Shown: piece after piece, positions 9,446-16,964 of the stretch
Numbering within the stretch: the stretch's first letter is position 1
Layout of the letters: each line of letters opens with the position of its first letter
From: Cognatundibacterium rugosum
GTDB taxonomy: Bacteria > Pseudomonadota > Gammaproteobacteria > Burkholderiales > Burkholderiaceae_D
NCBI RefSeq assembly: GCF_014284365.1
Contig: NZ_JACOGG010000004.1
Coordinates: forward strand, 62,001 to 126,000
Direction: 5' to 3'
DNA length: 64,000 nucleotides
Program-made: the position numbers and the translations under genes
Notes under the pieces: generated by a model
Database searches by the model: none
Told to the model about the DNA's origin: nothing
What the model saw: only the letters and a program-made list of their open reading frames with translations

Positions 9446-10528
9446 ATGAACCAAACCGATCTGCCTCGCTGGGCCACTGCCTTTGCCCTGCCCCTGTTGA
9501 ATCTGCTGTCAGCCTTGCTGGTGGCCGCAGGTGTGATCTATCTGCTGGGTGAAAGCCCGCTGGAATCGCTGGGCATCCTGCTCAATGCGGCGGTGTTTAA
9601 CCCAGAGGGTCTGGGCTACACCTTATTTTATGCGGCGACCTTTATCTTCACCGGTTTATCGGTATCGATAGCGATGCAGGCCGGTTTGTTTAACATCGGC
9701 AGTGAAGGCCAGATGTATATCGGTGGTCTGGGCCTGACACTGGTGGTGCTGGCACTGGATGCGAGTCTGCCGGGCTGGGCGCTGATCCCGCTGGCCATGC
9801 TGGGCAGCGCGGTATTCGGTGCGGCCTGGGCTTTTCTGCCGGGTTATCTGCAAGCCAAACGCGGCAGTCATGTGGTAGTGACCACCATCATGTTTAACTT
9901 TATCGCTGCCAGCCTGATGAACTATGTGATCGTGAGCTTCCTGATCCCGGCTGGCGAACAAAACACCGCCAGCCGCGTGTTTGCTGAAAGCGCCTGGCTG
10001 CCTAAACTCAATGGCATTTTACCGATCTTGGGTGAAACGCCGCTCAATATCAGCTTTATTCTGGCGCTGCTGGCACTGGTGATTTACGGTCTGGCTGTGT
10101 GGCGCACCACCTGGGGCTATCAGTTGCGCGCCACCGGACTAAATCAGCACGCGGCCCACTATGCCGGTATCTCAATTAGCAAAACCATCATCGTCACTAT
10201 GATGATTTCCGGTGCACTGGCCGGTCTGGGCGCGGTTAACTCGGTGATGGGTTCCACCCACTATCTGAATCTGAATTTCCCGGCTGGTGCCGGTTTTATC
10301 GGCATTGCGATTGCCCTCATGGGGCGTCAGCATCCGGTCGGCATCCTGTTGTCCGCCATCCTGTTTGGCGCGCTGATCCAGGGTGGTTTCGATCTGTCGC
10401 TGGAAAAACCGACTATTCCGCCTGAAACCTTTATCTTTATCCAGGGCCTGATTATCCTGTTCTGTGGCGCCATGGAAAACCTGTATGCACCGGCTTTATC
10501 TGCCCTGCTCAAACGTAAGCCATCCTGA
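9446..10528 (+). CDS. Nucleoside ABC transporter permease, larger subunit
   Basis: A 360-residue inner-membrane permease of the BPD_transp_2 family (NupP-like) with about ten hydrophobic segments. The conserved cytoplasmic coupling region ATGLNQHAAHYAGI lies between helices at about residue 230. GLFNIGSEGQMYIGG near residue 75-90 is typical of the nucleoside/BMP permease partner. It forms a heterodimer with the next permease, whose ATG lies 6 bases past this stop. The start ATG is 59 bases after the ATPase stop, and I see no terminator between them. Confidence 0.9.
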   Translation: MNQTDLPRWATAFALPLLNLLSALLVAAGVIYLLGESPLESLGILLNAAVFNPEGLGYTLFYAATFIFTGLSVSIAMQAGLFNIGSEGQMYIGGLGLTLVVLALDASLPGWALIPLAMLGSAVFGAAWAFLPGYLQAKRGSHVVVTTIMFNFIAASLMNYVIVSFLIPAGEQNTASRVFAESAWLPKLNGILPILGETPLNISFILALLALVIYGLAVWRTTWGYQLRATGLNQHAAHYAGISISKTIIVTMMISGALAGLGAVNSVMGSTHYLNLNFPAGAGFIGIAIALMGRQHPVGILLSAILFGALIQGGFDLSLEKPTIPPETFIFIQGLIILFCGAMENLYAPALSALLKRKPS

Positions 10529-10534
10529 GGAAAA

Positions 10535-11506
10535 ATGATGTTTGATGATTTTCAATTTTCCAGCATTCTGGTGTCTACCATCCGCAATGCCCCGGTCCTG
10601 ATTTTCGCTGCCATGGCAGGTCTGTTTGCAGAGCGCAGCGGCGTGGTGGATCTGGCGCTGGAAGGCAAGATGCTGGCCTCGGCCTTTGTCTCAGCCGCAG
10701 TCGCCTACGTGACGCAAAACCCATGGCTGGGCATCCTGGCTGGGGTCGGCGTATCGGTCGCCATCGCGCTGTTGCAAGGCTTTGTCAGCATCACACAGAA
10801 AGGTAATCAACTGGTGGCCGGGATCGCGATCAATATCGCACTCAGCGGCCTGACTTTTGTGCTGGCTCAGTTCTTTTTTATGCAAGGTGGCCGTACCCCG
10901 GATCTGGGTGCAGCGCGCCTGTTTGACATCGTGCTGCCCGGTTCGGAAGCGCTGGCTTCAATACCGCTGCTGGGCTGGATCTATACCCGTCTGATCGGTG
11001 GTCACAGTGCGCTGGTGTATCTGGCATTTGCACTAATACCGCTGGTGCACTGGGTGCTGTACCACACCCGCTTTGGCCTGCGCCTGCGCGCGGTGGGTGA
11101 AAACCCTCATGCAGCAGACGCAGCAGGTGTCAATGTTGAACGCACCCGCTTTATGGCGATGCTGTGTGCCGGTTTGCTGTGCTCATTCTCGGGCGCGTAT
11201 CTGTCCATCGTACAAAGCGGTTTTTTCCTGCGCGATATGTCGGCCGGTAATGGCTATCTGGCGCTGACGGCGCTGGTATTCGGTAACTGGCGTCCGCTGC
11301 AAACGGCGCTGGGCTGCCTGATGTTTGGTTTTTTCACTGCTCTGCAAGTCCAGATCGAAGGCGTGGTCTTCCCTGGCTTAGGAAAAGTGCCGGGATCATT
11401 GATACAGATGATCCCTTATGTAGTAACCGTCGTCGTTCTTGCAGGCCTGATGGCGAAATCCGTCGCGCCTAAGGCGATAGGCGTGCCGTTTGTAAAGTCA
11501 AGATAA
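10535..11506 (+). CDS. Nucleoside ABC transporter permease, smaller subunit
   Basis: A 323-residue BPD_transp_2 permease (NupQ-like), the second membrane subunit of the importer. SGVVDLALEGKMLASAF near residue 30 and the coupling segment AVGENPHAADAAGVNVERTRF near 190 are family hallmarks. GAGGAAAA just before the ATG gives a strong ribosome site that overlaps the end of the upstream permease gene, so translation is likely coupled. A hairpin follows the stop (11533-11561). Confidence 0.9.
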   Translation: MMFDDFQFSSILVSTIRNAPVLIFAAMAGLFAERSGVVDLALEGKMLASAFVSAAVAYVTQNPWLGILAGVGVSVAIALLQGFVSITQKGNQLVAGIAINIALSGLTFVLAQFFFMQGGRTPDLGAARLFDIVLPGSEALASIPLLGWIYTRLIGGHSALVYLAFALIPLVHWVLYHTRFGLRLRAVGENPHAADAAGVNVERTRFMAMLCAGLLCSFSGAYLSIVQSGFFLRDMSAGNGYLALTALVFGNWRPLQTALGCLMFGFFTALQVQIEGVVFPGLGKVPGSLIQMIPYVVTVVVLAGLMAKSVAPKAIGVPFVKSR

Positions 11507-11532
11507 AAGACTATAAAACCTGCTGGCAAACT

Positions 11533-11576
11533 GCATGGGGCTGCCCCATGCCGGCTGCCGGTGATTTATTTTTTAA
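11533..11576 (+). terminator. Probable terminator after the importer genes
   Basis: GCATGGGG-CTG-CCCCATGC (11533-11551) is an 8-base-pair stem. It is followed by CCGG-CTG-CCGG and then a T-rich stretch TTTATTTTTT. It probably ends or attenuates the rbsK-importer transcript before the nucleoside hydrolase gene. Confidence 0.55.
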
Positions 11577-11623
11577 ATCGACAACGTTACGGCCTCCTTG
11601 AACCAGGTCAAACACAACAAATT

Positions 11624-11660
11624 GCTTCAAACTGGGTTCTGTTCAATGGCCAGTTGAAGC
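11624..11660 (+). promoter_or_regulatory. 5' leader hairpin before nucleoside hydrolase gene
   Basis: GCTTCAAACTGG (11624-11635) pairs with CCAGTTGAAGC (11650-11660), with one bulged A and a 14-base loop. The right arm ends a few bases before the ribosome site CCTGGAG. It could be an operator or an mRNA structure; I do not recognise it as a known riboswitch. Confidence 0.35.
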
Positions 11661-11679
11661 TATTTCCTGGAGTAAATCC

Positions 11680-12669
11680 ATGCAAGCAAAACATAAAGTC
11701 ATTTTCGATACGGATCCTGGTGTAGATGACGCAATGGCGCTGTATTTCGCGCTGGCCCATCCTGATATCGATGTAGTCGGTATCACCACTACCTTCGGCA
11801 ATGTCTATGTCGAACAGGCGACCATCAACGCACTGTACCTGACCCGTATCGCGGGCCGTGCTATCCCGGTTGCGCAAGGCGTCAATGTACCGTTCGCCAA
11901 AGCAGCCGGTACGCCGCCAGACTTCATCCACGGCGCAGATGGCCTCGGCAATCTGCCATCCCGTATCGAAGTCGGTGGTCAGGCTGAAGTAGAAAGCGCA
12001 GCGGAATTCATCGTCAAGATGGCACGTCAGCATCCGGGCGAAATCACGTTGGTCGCAGTCGGCCCGCTGGGCAATCTGGGGCTGGCACTGAAAATGGAAC
12101 CACAACTGCCTAAGCTGCTGAAAAAAGTCGTACTGATGGCGGGTGCGGTTGATGAGCCGGGCAATGTCTCACCGGTTGCTGAAGCCAACGTCTGGAATGA
12201 TCCGGATGCAGCCGATCTGGTCTTCACAGCAGGCTGGGATCTGACCATGGTTGGTCTGGACGTTACGCACCGTGTGGTCTTGCCATCGAGCTTCTTTGCA
12301 CGCCTCGCAGAACAACATCAACACATAGCGATGGATACCCTGTCGCACGCTGTGAATTTCTACGCCAACTTCTACCAAAGCATACGCCCTGACCTCGGAC
12401 ACGCTTGCTATGGTCATGACGTACTGGCCTTTGTCTGGCTGGTGGCACCGGAAATCTTTGAGACCCAGAGCGGTCGTGTGCGCGTTGCCAAAGAAGGCAT
12501 AGGCAATGGTCAGACTATGATGGCGAAACTCGCTATCCCTTACCCGCAAGCAGGCTGGGAAGCCAGCAAACCGGAAACCCGCGTCTGCATGAAAGTGGAT
12601 GCAGATGCCTGCGCTAAGCTGATCGACCAGACCCTGTCCGGCGACTGGCTGCAACCAGCGCTGGCGTAA
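11680..12669 (+). CDS. Inosine-uridine preferring nucleoside hydrolase family protein
   Basis: A 329-residue nucleoside hydrolase, which cleaves ribonucleosides to free base and ribose. The Ca2+-binding motif DTDPGVDD (D10, D12, D16, D17) is intact, and the late conserved GHDVLAF (about 244-250) carries the second metal/acid region. There is no signal peptide, so the enzyme is cytoplasmic and acts on imported nucleosides; ribose then goes to the ribokinase encoded at 5673. CCTGGAG is a good ribosome site. The 2-oxoglutarate oxygenase gene begins 13 bases after the stop, forming a two-gene unit. Purine versus pyrimidine preference is not decided by the sequence. Confidence 0.92.
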   Translation: MQAKHKVIFDTDPGVDDAMALYFALAHPDIDVVGITTTFGNVYVEQATINALYLTRIAGRAIPVAQGVNVPFAKAAGTPPDFIHGADGLGNLPSRIEVGGQAEVESAAEFIVKMARQHPGEITLVAVGPLGNLGLALKMEPQLPKLLKKVVLMAGAVDEPGNVSPVAEANVWNDPDAADLVFTAGWDLTMVGLDVTHRVVLPSSFFARLAEQHQHIAMDTLSHAVNFYANFYQSIRPDLGHACYGHDVLAFVWLVAPEIFETQSGRVRVAKEGIGNGQTMMAKLAIPYPQAGWEASKPETRVCMKVDADACAKLIDQTLSGDWLQPALA

Positions 12670-12682
12670 TCGGGAGAGAACA

Positions 12683-13525
12683 ATGTTGATACAACCTGTT
12701 GACTACCGTGATCCGGATGCAGCGAAAAAATTCACCGAAAGCCTGCACAACACCGGCTTTGGCGTATTGACCAATCATCCCTTATCGCAAACCCTGCTTA
12801 ACACCATTTATCAGGAATGGTACGAGTTCTTCCAGACTGATGCGAAGCACAAGTACAACTACGATACTGAAAAAATGGATGGCTATTTTTCGCCTAAAGT
12901 CTCTGAGACCGCCAAAGGCTTTGCCAAACGCGATCTGAAAGAGTTCTACCATGTGTACCCTTGGGGCCGTGTGCCATCGGAAGTATCGAACGCGGCACGC
13001 GAATACTACGAACAAGGCAATCAGCTGGCGACAGAATTGCTGCAATGGGTGGAAGACCATACCCCGGCAGACATCAAAGCCAAGTACTCCATGCCTTTGT
13101 CGGACATGATCACCGACAGTGACATGACCCTGCTGCGCGTATTGCACTATCCACCGCTGAATGGCGATGAAGAACCGGATGCAGTCCGTGCTGCGGCCCA
13201 TGGCGACATCAACCTGCTGACCGTTTTGCCAGCAGCGACCCAGGCTGGCCTGCAGGTTTTGGGCAAGGACGACGCCTGGCATGATGTGCCATGCGACTTC
13301 GGTATGCTGATCGTCAACATCGGCGACATGCTCGATGAGGCCTCACAAGGCTATTACCCGTCGACCATTCACCGCGTGCTGAATCCGACTGGTGAAGAAG
13401 CGAAGAAGTCCCGTATTTCGCTGCCACTGTTCCTGCATCCACGTCCTGACGTCGTGCTGTCTGAACGTCACACGTCCGGCAGCTATCTGCAGGAACGTTT
13501 GCGTGAACTGGGCGTGAAAAAATAA
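12683..13525 (+). CDS. 2-oxoglutarate/Fe(II)-dependent oxygenase, isopenicillin N synthase-like
   Basis: A 280-residue double-stranded beta-helix oxygenase. The iron triad is H173-x-D175 (AAHGDINLL) and H230 (TIHRVLNP), and the 2-oxoglutarate-binding Arg is R244 in an RxS motif (RISLPLFL). The N-terminal stretch TGFGVLTNHP is the usual DIOX_N start. The family includes plant and fungal oxidases, ethylene-forming enzymes and thymine 7-hydroxylase. Its place 13 bases behind a nucleoside hydrolase suggests a base or nucleoside substrate, but this is inference. GGGAGAG is the ribosome site. A strong terminator follows at 13671. Confidence 0.85.
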   Translation: MLIQPVDYRDPDAAKKFTESLHNTGFGVLTNHPLSQTLLNTIYQEWYEFFQTDAKHKYNYDTEKMDGYFSPKVSETAKGFAKRDLKEFYHVYPWGRVPSEVSNAAREYYEQGNQLATELLQWVEDHTPADIKAKYSMPLSDMITDSDMTLLRVLHYPPLNGDEEPDAVRAAAHGDINLLTVLPAATQAGLQVLGKDDAWHDVPCDFGMLIVNIGDMLDEASQGYYPSTIHRVLNPTGEEAKKSRISLPLFLHPRPDVVLSERHTSGSYLQERLRELGVKK

Positions 13526-13621
13526 GCAGAGACCCAGACAGAATGCGGCTGTTGGCAGCTTTTCGGGCTGACAGCCATATTCTGTGCCGACTTCTGTTTG
13601 CAGCAATTCAGCATTAAATAC

Positions 13622-13665
13622 GCAGTAAGTAAGCAGTAAATAAGCAGTAAATAAGCAGCAAAGAA
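13622..13665 (+). repeat. Four tandem 11-base repeats
   Basis: Four consecutive units: GCAGTAAGTAA, GCAGTAAATAA, GCAGTAAATAA, GCAGCAAAGAA. The period is about one helical turn. The array ends 5 bases before the terminator at 13671. It could be a slippage product or a set of phased protein sites. Confidence 0.75.
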
Positions 13666-13670
13666 TTCTG

Positions 13671-13697
13671 AAGGCATGCGAGGCATGCCTTTTTTTT
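13671..13697 (+). terminator. Intrinsic terminator after the oxygenase gene
   Basis: AAGGCATGC-GAG-GCATGCCTT, a perfect 9-base-pair stem, is followed directly by a run of eight T. It closes the nucleoside hydrolase/oxygenase unit and separates it from cdd. Confidence 0.88.
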
Positions 13698-13751
13698 CCT
13701 CAAGACGAAACACTGACAGACGAGTCAAAGACCGCTACGGAGAACTTCGAC

Positions 13752-14150
13752 ATGCAAGACCAGGAATTAATCGCCCTGGCCAATCAGGCCAGAGAAAAAG
13801 CTTATGCGCCGTATTCGCGTTTTTTAGTGGGCGCTGCCTTGCTGACCAAAGATGGCAAAGTTTTTCAGGGCTGTAATGTAGAAAACGCGTCTTATGGTCT
13901 GTGCAATTGCGCCGAACGCACTGCCTTGTTTTCAGCCATCGCCGCGGGCTACCGCCCACGTGAATTCGCAAAAATCGCCGTCACCGGCAATACCGAAGCC
14001 CCGATCGCCCCTTGCGGCGCCTGCCGCCAGGTGCTGCTGGAACTCGGCGGCCCTGAGCTGGACATCATCCTGACCAATCTCAAAGGCGACATCAAAACCA
14101 CCACCGCCGGTGCGCAACTACCGGACGCCTTTTATCTGCAACGGGAATAA
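13752..14150 (+). CDS. cdd: Cytidine deaminase, homotetrameric type
   Basis: A 132-residue zinc enzyme that deaminates cytidine and deoxycytidine to uridine and deoxyuridine. The zinc ligands are C53 (with catalytic E55, in CAE), C88 and C91 (PCGACRQ). NVENASYG binds the ribose. Its size is that of the Bacillus-type tetramer, not the 294-residue E. coli dimer. It completes the nucleoside salvage set. A strong terminator ends 55 bases upstream, so it needs its own promoter in that gap; none stands out. GGAGAAC lies 9 bases before the ATG. Confidence 0.95.
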   Translation: MQDQELIALANQAREKAYAPYSRFLVGAALLTKDGKVFQGCNVENASYGLCNCAERTALFSAIAAGYRPREFAKIAVTGNTEAPIAPCGACRQVLLELGGPELDIILTNLKGDIKTTTAGAQLPDAFYLQRE

Positions 14151-14270
14151 GCTGGGTGGTAGAGCGCTGCCACTGTTGAAAAAATCCAATGGAATATCAG
14201 AATGAGTATTAAAACTAAATTTTGAAAGCTTAGTATAAAATTATATTTTTTACACTTTCAATTTACGCAT

Positions 14271-14801
14271 ATGACACGTATTTATGCATTGCTTATTGTC
14301 TTTTTAAGCGCATTATTTTGCTTGCCTGAATGTCACGCTGCTCAACCTTTACCTGATAGTGAAACTACAGTAGTTCGAATTGTTGACGCTAGCACCCTAT
14401 CGAAAGAAAAAATTTTTACTGGCACAAAAATCTGGATTGCAGAAAATTTCCGATCAGCTAAAGCTGTTCTCGAGTACGAAAGCAAAGATGACGGCATACT
14501 AATTGGTAATGGAAGTATGAACTTTCCGACTTCTGGTGCTATGGAACTTGCAATCAAAGGAGATTGGCTCGTTCAATTTACAATGAGGGTTGATATTAAA
14601 GAAGAGAAATTTCGACTATCTTTCATCAATATCACCATCTCTACTCCAGCAAAAGCCACTTCCGGCGGCGGAGTCTTACCTGCATATAGTGGACCTGTTT
14701 GGAATCAAGCCGATATGCAAAAGATCAAAGTAAAGCTCGAAGGATTTGGTGATTCAATTTTGAATTCCGTCACATCAAGTAAAGCTAAGATAGATTTTTA
14801 A
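14271..14801 (+). CDS. Exported protein with a DUF4468-like (TBP-like) domain
   Basis: A 176-residue protein with a signal peptide cut near CHA-AQ (about residue 24). The segment KEKIFTGTKIWIAENFRSAKAVLEYESKDDG followed by ILIGNG resembles the DUF4468 domain seen in secreted proteins of unknown function. The gene and its flanks are clearly richer in A+T than the neighbouring operons, which suggests recent transfer. No ribosome site is obvious (TTTACGCAT before the ATG). No partner gene is apparent, and the function is unknown. Confidence 0.65.
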   Translation: MTRIYALLIVFLSALFCLPECHAAQPLPDSETTVVRIVDASTLSKEKIFTGTKIWIAENFRSAKAVLEYESKDDGILIGNGSMNFPTSGAMELAIKGDWLVQFTMRVDIKEEKFRLSFINITISTPAKATSGGGVLPAYSGPVWNQADMQKIKVKLEGFGDSILNSVTSSKAKIDF

Positions 14802-15125
14802 GCTCAGGTAGAGAAAAGCTCACTTTTCACCGTATAAGCTATCAAACCCATCGCGCCACTAAATACCAATTCACCTTTAAGTGCAGGCGCATGAACAACA
14901 AGTGTGGGTAATTTTTGGAGCACTTAATCGATGAGTCACATATCGTTAATACCGAGCGGCGATGAATTTTAAACAGACTTGATATTGCTTTCAGTCCGCT
15001 CAGCATCAAATGGCGCAATAACTCTATCGCGCCATTCAATCTACACAGACAAAAATAAACCACATTCGGTCTTTGCTTCAATTCAAGTTATACACGAAAT
15101 CATCCAAAGATTTAGCGACGCAGTT
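14802..15125. other. Intergenic stretch, AT-rich, no recognised gene
   Basis: 324 bases lie between two convergent AT-rich genes. I see only short, unconvincing reading frames and no terminator with a T-run. Confidence 0.4.
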
Positions 15126-15731
15126 TTAATTTAGTAGTTTAGATTGAAGCTCTTTAATCGAAGGATGCTCGGGTGCAAGCTTGATTGCATTTTCTAAACT
15201 ACGAATGGCTCGCTCTCGGTTTCCGCTTGTGTAATATTGTTTTGAACTTTTCACAAACCAATCAGCAGCGAGCAAATAAGAAGCATTCGTGCCAATACCA
15301 TCTCGGTACATCTCTCCAAGTAAGCTCATAGCTGCAGGGAATTCTAGTAACCCGACATTTTTCTGATTTTCAGCAACGACTTTTAAATCGGCCAATGCCT
15401 GTGAGCAAATTGCAGCATCCCTGGTAACTCCCGATTGTTTTTTCATCATTTTACATATCTCATTGCGGTACCAAGCAAAGTAGTACATTGCTGGTGCCTG
15501 CTGCGCGTTCGACCTATTCATTAACTCTTGCAAATAACTTCCAAAGAGAGGGGTCTTTTCTACAGCTGCACCAAGCTCAACTATTTTCCCCATCAATTGA
15601 TATGAACTCAGCTCCTCATATTGCGGTTGAGCTGCTATATAGGGAGCTGAGGTTAGCAAAAGAAGCCCGCTTAATTTAACTGCATTTTTTAAGCACGCTA
15701 AAGCTCGTGGAAACATCAATAGTTCACGCAT
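15126..15731 (-). CDS. Exported Sel1/TPR-like repeat protein
   Basis: A 201-residue protein with an N-terminal signal sequence (hydrophobic core LSGLLLLTSAPYIAA, cut near residue 34). Helical repeats follow, including AAMSLLGEMYRDGIGTNASY, a Sel1-like unit, and a final TPR (RAIRSLENAIKLAPEHPSI). It likely mediates protein contacts in the periplasm. The start may instead be the Met at 15716; neither has a clear ribosome site. It is AT-rich like the gene at 14271 and convergent with it. The specific role is unknown. Confidence 0.65.
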   Translation of the reverse strand: MRELLMFPRALACLKNAVKLSGLLLLTSAPYIAAQPQYEELSSYQLMGKIVELGAAVEKTPLFGSYLQELMNRSNAQQAPAMYYFAWYRNEICKMMKKQSGVTRDAAICSQALADLKVVAENQKNVGLLEFPAAMSLLGEMYRDGIGTNASYLLAADWFVKSSKQYYTSGNRERAIRSLENAIKLAPEHPSIKELQSKLLN

Positions 15732-15936
15732 TTTTTAAATGTAATTAATTTACGTATTGCGAATATATCCTCACCTCACCCTATTTGCAATTTTTATCAT
15801 TAAGAGTAACTCTTGAACATTCTGCCAGCCGGTACAAAAACCGCTAATATGCAGCCTGATACTGCCCGGCCTGAATCACAGAGGGCGGTATCGCTGTAAG
15901 CACGCCTCTATTTCCGCCCCTAACCAGGAGACCCGC

Positions 15937-16857
15937 ATGCATAATCAGAATGACAGAGCAGAATTTAACAGCCTGACTGGCGCCAGCGTAGACAGCACGG
16001 GTACGCAAAGCAAAGCGAGCAGCCAGCAGGAAAACAATCGACGTCAGTTTTTGCAAAGCGCGCTGGGCGTGGGCTTTGCGGCCGCGGCCTTACCGGTCTG
16101 TGCCCAGACCATGCTGCTTACACCAGCAACTGGCCTGAGTGAGCAAAGACTGCAGATAGATGTCGATGGCCAGGCAGTATCGGTGTATAGCGTACGGCCT
16201 GAGGGTAAGCAAAGTCTGCCTGTGATTTTGGTGGTGTCGGAAATTTTTGGAGTCCATGAGCACATCGCGGACGTGGCGCGCCGTTTTGCCCAACTCGGCT
16301 ATCTGGCGCTGGCACCAGACCTGTTCGTGCGTCAGGGTGACGCGAGCAAATATGCGAGCGTGGCAGAGCTGATCAAAGAAGTCATCGCCAAAGTCCCCGA
16401 TGCGCAAGTGATGCGCGACCTGGATGCGGTGCTGGCCTGGGCCGATAAACATGGCGGCGATCTGAAGCGGGTCGGCATCACTGGTTTTTGCTGGGGTGGC
16501 CGCATCACCTGGATGTATGCCGCACATAATCCTGCTATCAAAGCCGGGGTGGCCTGGTATGGTCGTCTGGTGGGTGAAGCGAATGCGCTGACGCCGCTGC
16601 ATCCGGTCGACATTGCGGCCGCGCTCAAGGTGCCGGTGCTGGGTTTGTATGGTGCCAAAGATACCGGCATCAGCCTGGACTCCATCGTCAAAATGGAAGC
16701 AGCGCTGGCGAAAGGCAGCAGCCATTCTATATTCAAAGTGTATGAACATTCCGGCCATGCCTTCCATGCCGATTACCGTCCCAGCTATGTGGAAGCCGAT
16801 GCCAAAGATGGCTGGAAAGCTTGCGTGGCGTGGCTAAAGGCGAATGGCGCGGGCTAA
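15937..16857 (+). CDS. Tat-exported dienelactone hydrolase family protein
   Basis: A 306-residue alpha/beta hydrolase. After about 32 hydrophilic residues comes a twin-arginine signal (NNRRQFLQSALGVGFAAAALPVCA), so the folded enzyme should reach the periplasm. The dienelactone hydrolase nucleophile is the Cys in GFCWGG (near residue 187). The triad is completed by an Asp in YGAKDTGI and the His in EHSGHAF. The family hydrolyses dienelactones or related esters; the substrate here is unknown. The sequence AGGAG precedes the ATG. It is an isolated gene. Confidence 0.87.
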   Translation: MHNQNDRAEFNSLTGASVDSTGTQSKASSQQENNRRQFLQSALGVGFAAAALPVCAQTMLLTPATGLSEQRLQIDVDGQAVSVYSVRPEGKQSLPVILVVSEIFGVHEHIADVARRFAQLGYLALAPDLFVRQGDASKYASVAELIKEVIAKVPDAQVMRDLDAVLAWADKHGGDLKRVGITGFCWGGRITWMYAAHNPAIKAGVAWYGRLVGEANALTPLHPVDIAAALKVPVLGLYGAKDTGISLDSIVKMEAALAKGSSHSIFKVYEHSGHAFHADYRPSYVEADAKDGWKACVAWLKANGAG

Positions 16858-16915
16858 GCCAGACTCAGTCCATCCGTGAATGTACAAGTGCAGCGGCTTG
16901 CGGGCTGCTGCGGAT

Positions 16916-16964
16916 TTGCTTAATTCGGCGGTCTGTGCTTTAATTTGCAACCTGGTTGCAAATT
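16916..16964 (+). promoter_or_regulatory. Promoter with perfect inverted repeat before the metal transporter gene
   Basis: TTGCTT (16916-16921), a 17-base spacer and TTTAAT (16939-16944) fit a sigma-70 promoter. A perfect dyad overlaps its -10 box and start point: AATTTGCAAC (16942-16951), a CTG centre, and GTTGCAAATT (16955-16964). The position is ideal for a repressor. Placement before a ZIP transporter suggests a zinc- or metal-sensing regulator of the Fur/Zur type, but I cannot assign the motif to a named family from the sequence alone. Confidence 0.65.

Noticed and set aside
13622-13665. Short tandem repeats considered as a CRISPR array.
   Set aside because: Units of 11 bases are contiguous, with no spacers and no cas genes in the window.
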